NCBI GenBank assembly: GCA_002309635.1
Contig: DBXO01000029.1
Location: forward strand, 1-21,624
Length of the DNA: 21,624 nucleotides
Reading direction: 5' to 3'
From: Ruminococcus flavefaciens
GTDB taxonomy: Bacteria > Bacillota > Clostridia > Oscillospirales > Ruminococcaceae
Part shown: piece after piece, positions 19,795 through 21,624 of the stretch
How positions within the stretch are numbered: position 1 is the stretch's first letter
Layout: every line of letters begins with the position of its first letter
Program-made: the position numbers and the translations under genes
The notes under the pieces: model-generated
The model's database searches: none
Told to the model about the DNA's origin: nothing
The model's input: the letters and a program-made list of their open reading frames with translations, nothing else

Positions 19795-21624
19795 TCATCG
19801 GTTTCGGTTCGCTATGCGTCTCCTTTTCCTGGATTCTCTGAACGCCTCATATGCTGCTAAGTACTCATTCAGAGCTTTTTCTTTTTCATTGGTATCCAGT
19901 GTTTCGCCGCCGTATACAGATCTGTCGAAAAGCCCGGCGGTAATTGATATATCAGCGCCAGTTCTCTCATGTATGAGATCACTGACCTCGCTGACAGTAT
20001 TAAACTCCTCGATATCATATACCTTGCAGAGCCTGTGTATTATAGCCTTTACAACTTCATCCGGCTGACGCTTTCTGTTCAGTAAAAGGAAGAGGTTATG
20101 TGACAGCCACGGATATGCAAGTGCAAACAGAAGTATTACGGCTGAGCACAGAAGGATTATCCTTCCCGCCCGCGAAAGCATATCCGTTGCGGAAGCATTG
20201 TTCCTCTTAAGTATGGGGTTATCCGACATGGTAGGCTCGAAGCTTAGCCAGCCGTACCCCCTGAGGTACAACTCTGGGAATCCATGCTTGTCCTGAAGCG
20301 TTATGGCATAATTGGTATTCGGCATATTTCCCCTGTCTATCCTCTGGGTCATATTATAGCCCTCGCAGTACCTTGCTGGGATACCCGCCGCTCTTGCAAG
20401 GAGCACCATGGACGTTGCATATTCATAGCAGACGCCCCTCTTTGTTACAAACATGAAGTCCTCGGCGTTTTCACCCGGCTTCTTGTCATATGTAAGATCG
20501 TAGACGTAATCATTATTGTAAAAATACGACTCAAGGGCAAGAGCTTTTTCATATTCGGTAGTACAGCCGGCAGTGATCTTGTCCGAAAGCGACTTTATAC
20601 GCTCCCTGTTGCCGTAATCCAGCAGATATTCAAGGTAATCGCTGTAATAGAAATAATCAACAGTGAGATAATCAAAGATACTGGCAAGCTCCTCATCGTC
20701 ATTTCCGTCTTCTATCTCAAGCCACAGTACATAATATGCGTCGCTGAGCATTCTCTCGTAATCATTTTTCACAACATCTCCTATGAACTCACGGTTCCTG
20801 GGACTTGCAAAGAATGTATCCGCGCTGTAATCGAATTCAAAGGAAGCATTGGACGGAAACTGCTTGTTTATGGAATAGACCGTTCCTCCCACAAGGCGTG
20901 ACATCGTATTGTTCACCGAGCAGTTCGTCAGCGTCAGCGCCCCCTGAGGAACGGGTGCCATATCAGCTCCCTGCGGCAGACCAATCAGACCGTTGAGGAG
21001 ATAGAATGAAGCATGGCGTATCTCAGGCTCGTTAAGTCCCTCGTCCAGATATTTTTCCAAGCCGTATTTTTCGGCAAAGTCACTGTCATATTTAGCAGCA
21101 GCAAGGAATGCGTCGGCTATTCCCATACGGCAGCCTATATTAAAGGGAGTTCCTTTGACTTTTTTTCCGTAATTCGCGTCGATATCCTGTATCGACCACT
21201 GATCGTTCACAAAATTATATGTAGAACGGGTAGCGGTCTTTATACGCAGGTTCTCCTGCGCAGTAGCTTCATACACCATTCTGTTCTGCGATCTGTCTCT
21301 GAACTGTTCACCGGTAGAGGTATCTCTGAAAACATTGAGCATCGCATTCAGTCGGTCGGTAAGATCCTCGGCTGAGATGAGGTTCTCAAGGATAGTTCTG
21401 TCCGCTTCAACGGCAGGCTTCGGGATTATCGCGGAAATAGCCGCAAAAGCCGCCGCATAAACGGCTATTGTCTTCCACGACCTGCGCCTTTCCACAAAAA
21501 CAGTTTTCTCGTCGTCCCTGAGCTGACGGTAGTATACCATGAGGAGTATATATCCTACAGCAAGAAGAACTATGAAAACAGTAGGCATCTTTTCATATTC
21601 CTTGCCGTATATGGCAAAGGGTAT
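19795..21624 (-). CDS. Transglutaminase-like membrane protein (partial, 5' end beyond window)
   Basis: The frame stays open from ATG 21588 for 12 further codons to the window edge (IPFAIYGKEYEK), and no good ribosome site precedes that ATG, so the gene most likely begins outside. Counting from that ATG: hydrophobic helices at about 4-20 and 40-55; a large extracytoplasmic region; a transglutaminase-core domain with Cys387 in GVCYEYATSMVLLARAAGIPARY, His435 in DKHGFPELYL and Glu451 in FEPT; a membrane helix at about 474-492; and a basic cytosolic tail. The layout resembles TgpA-like transglutaminase proteins of the cell surface. The third catalytic residue is Glu in FEPT where Asp is common. 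It is followed by the C39-dockerin gene after 13 bp. Confidence 0.87.
   Translation of the reverse strand: MPFAIYGKEYEKMPTVFIVLLAVGYILLMVYYRQLRDDEKTVFVERRRSWKTIAVYAAAFAAISAIIPKPAVEADRTILENLISAEDLTDRLNAMLNVFRDTSTGEQFRDRSQNRMVYEATAQENLRIKTATRSTYNFVNDQWSIQDIDANYGKKVKGTPFNIGCRMGIADAFLAAAKYDSDFAEKYGLEKYLDEGLNEPEIRHASFYLLNGLIGLPQGADMAPVPQGALTLTNCSVNNTMSRLVGGTVYSINKQFPSNASFEFDYSADTFFASPRNREFIGDVVKNDYERMLSDAYYVLWLEIEDGNDDEELASIFDYLTVDYFYYSDYLEYLLDYGNRERIKSLSDKITAGCTTEYEKALALESYFYNNDYVYDLTYDKKPGENAEDFMFVTKRGVCYEYATSMVLLARAAGIPARYCEGYNMTQRIDRGNMPNTNYAITLQDKHGFPELYLRGYGWLSFEPTMSDNPILKRNNASATDMLSRAGRIILLCSAVILLFALAYPWLSHNLFLLLNRKRQPDEVVKAIIHRLCKVYDIEEFNTVSEVSDLIHERTGADISITAGLFDRSVYGGETLDTNEKEKALNEYLAAYEAFRESRKRRRIANRNR

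Noticed and set aside
20284..20901. 205-residue plus-strand frame antisense to the transglutaminase gene
   Set aside because: It is opposite a frame with clear catalytic motifs and membrane segments; no ribosome site was seen.
1..21624. CRISPR arrays, insertion sequences, phage genes
   Set aside because: No regularly spaced repeats, transposase or integrase motifs, or terminal inverted repeats were seen.

Overview
The window looks like a stretch of Ruminococcus chromosome (R. albus / R. flavefaciens type). Two secreted proteins end in dockerin modules. A three-gene electron-bifurcating [FeFe] hydrogenase operon is present. The L27 gene carries the Firmicutes N-terminal extension with its Prp protease gene beside it. 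Promoters are AT-rich with good sigma-A consensus, and nearly every gene has an AGGAGG-like ribosome site. I see no phage, insertion sequence, CRISPR array or plasmid gene; most of it is core chromosome.

Layout, left to right: tRNA-Ser(GCU) with its terminator; a cytosolic GH5 glycoside hydrolase; plsY (phospholipid synthesis); a MATE exporter. On the minus strand follow a small zinc-ribbon protein with rubrerythrin, then hydC-hydB-hydA, whose upstream region holds a sigma-A promoter and a Rex-like (NADH/NAD+ sensing) operator. After about 340 bp of AT-rich DNA without a recognisable gene, a plus-strand promoter and a palindromic leader precede a DUF4250 protein and a 607-residue secreted protein with InlB-type repeats and a dockerin.

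Minus-strand genes fill the rest. mntP lies behind what looks like a yybP-ykoY manganese riboswitch with a terminator. A GNAT acetyltransferase is followed by the compact block rplU-prp-rpmA-obg-mrnC-yebC (ribosome biogenesis), which begins with a probable L21 leader. The last group appears to be one operon: a transglutaminase-like membrane protein (cut by the window edge), a secreted C39-like peptidase with SH3 and dockerin modules, prmA, and a 399-residue protein of unknown function.

The best candidates for new biology are the DUF4250/InlB-dockerin unit behind its palindromic leader, the transglutaminase plus C39-dockerin pair, and the unknown 399-residue protein. Everything else fits known families, with some details worth checking: a TSCSP L1 motif in HydA, a Rex-like site, and an apparent HydB zinc site.
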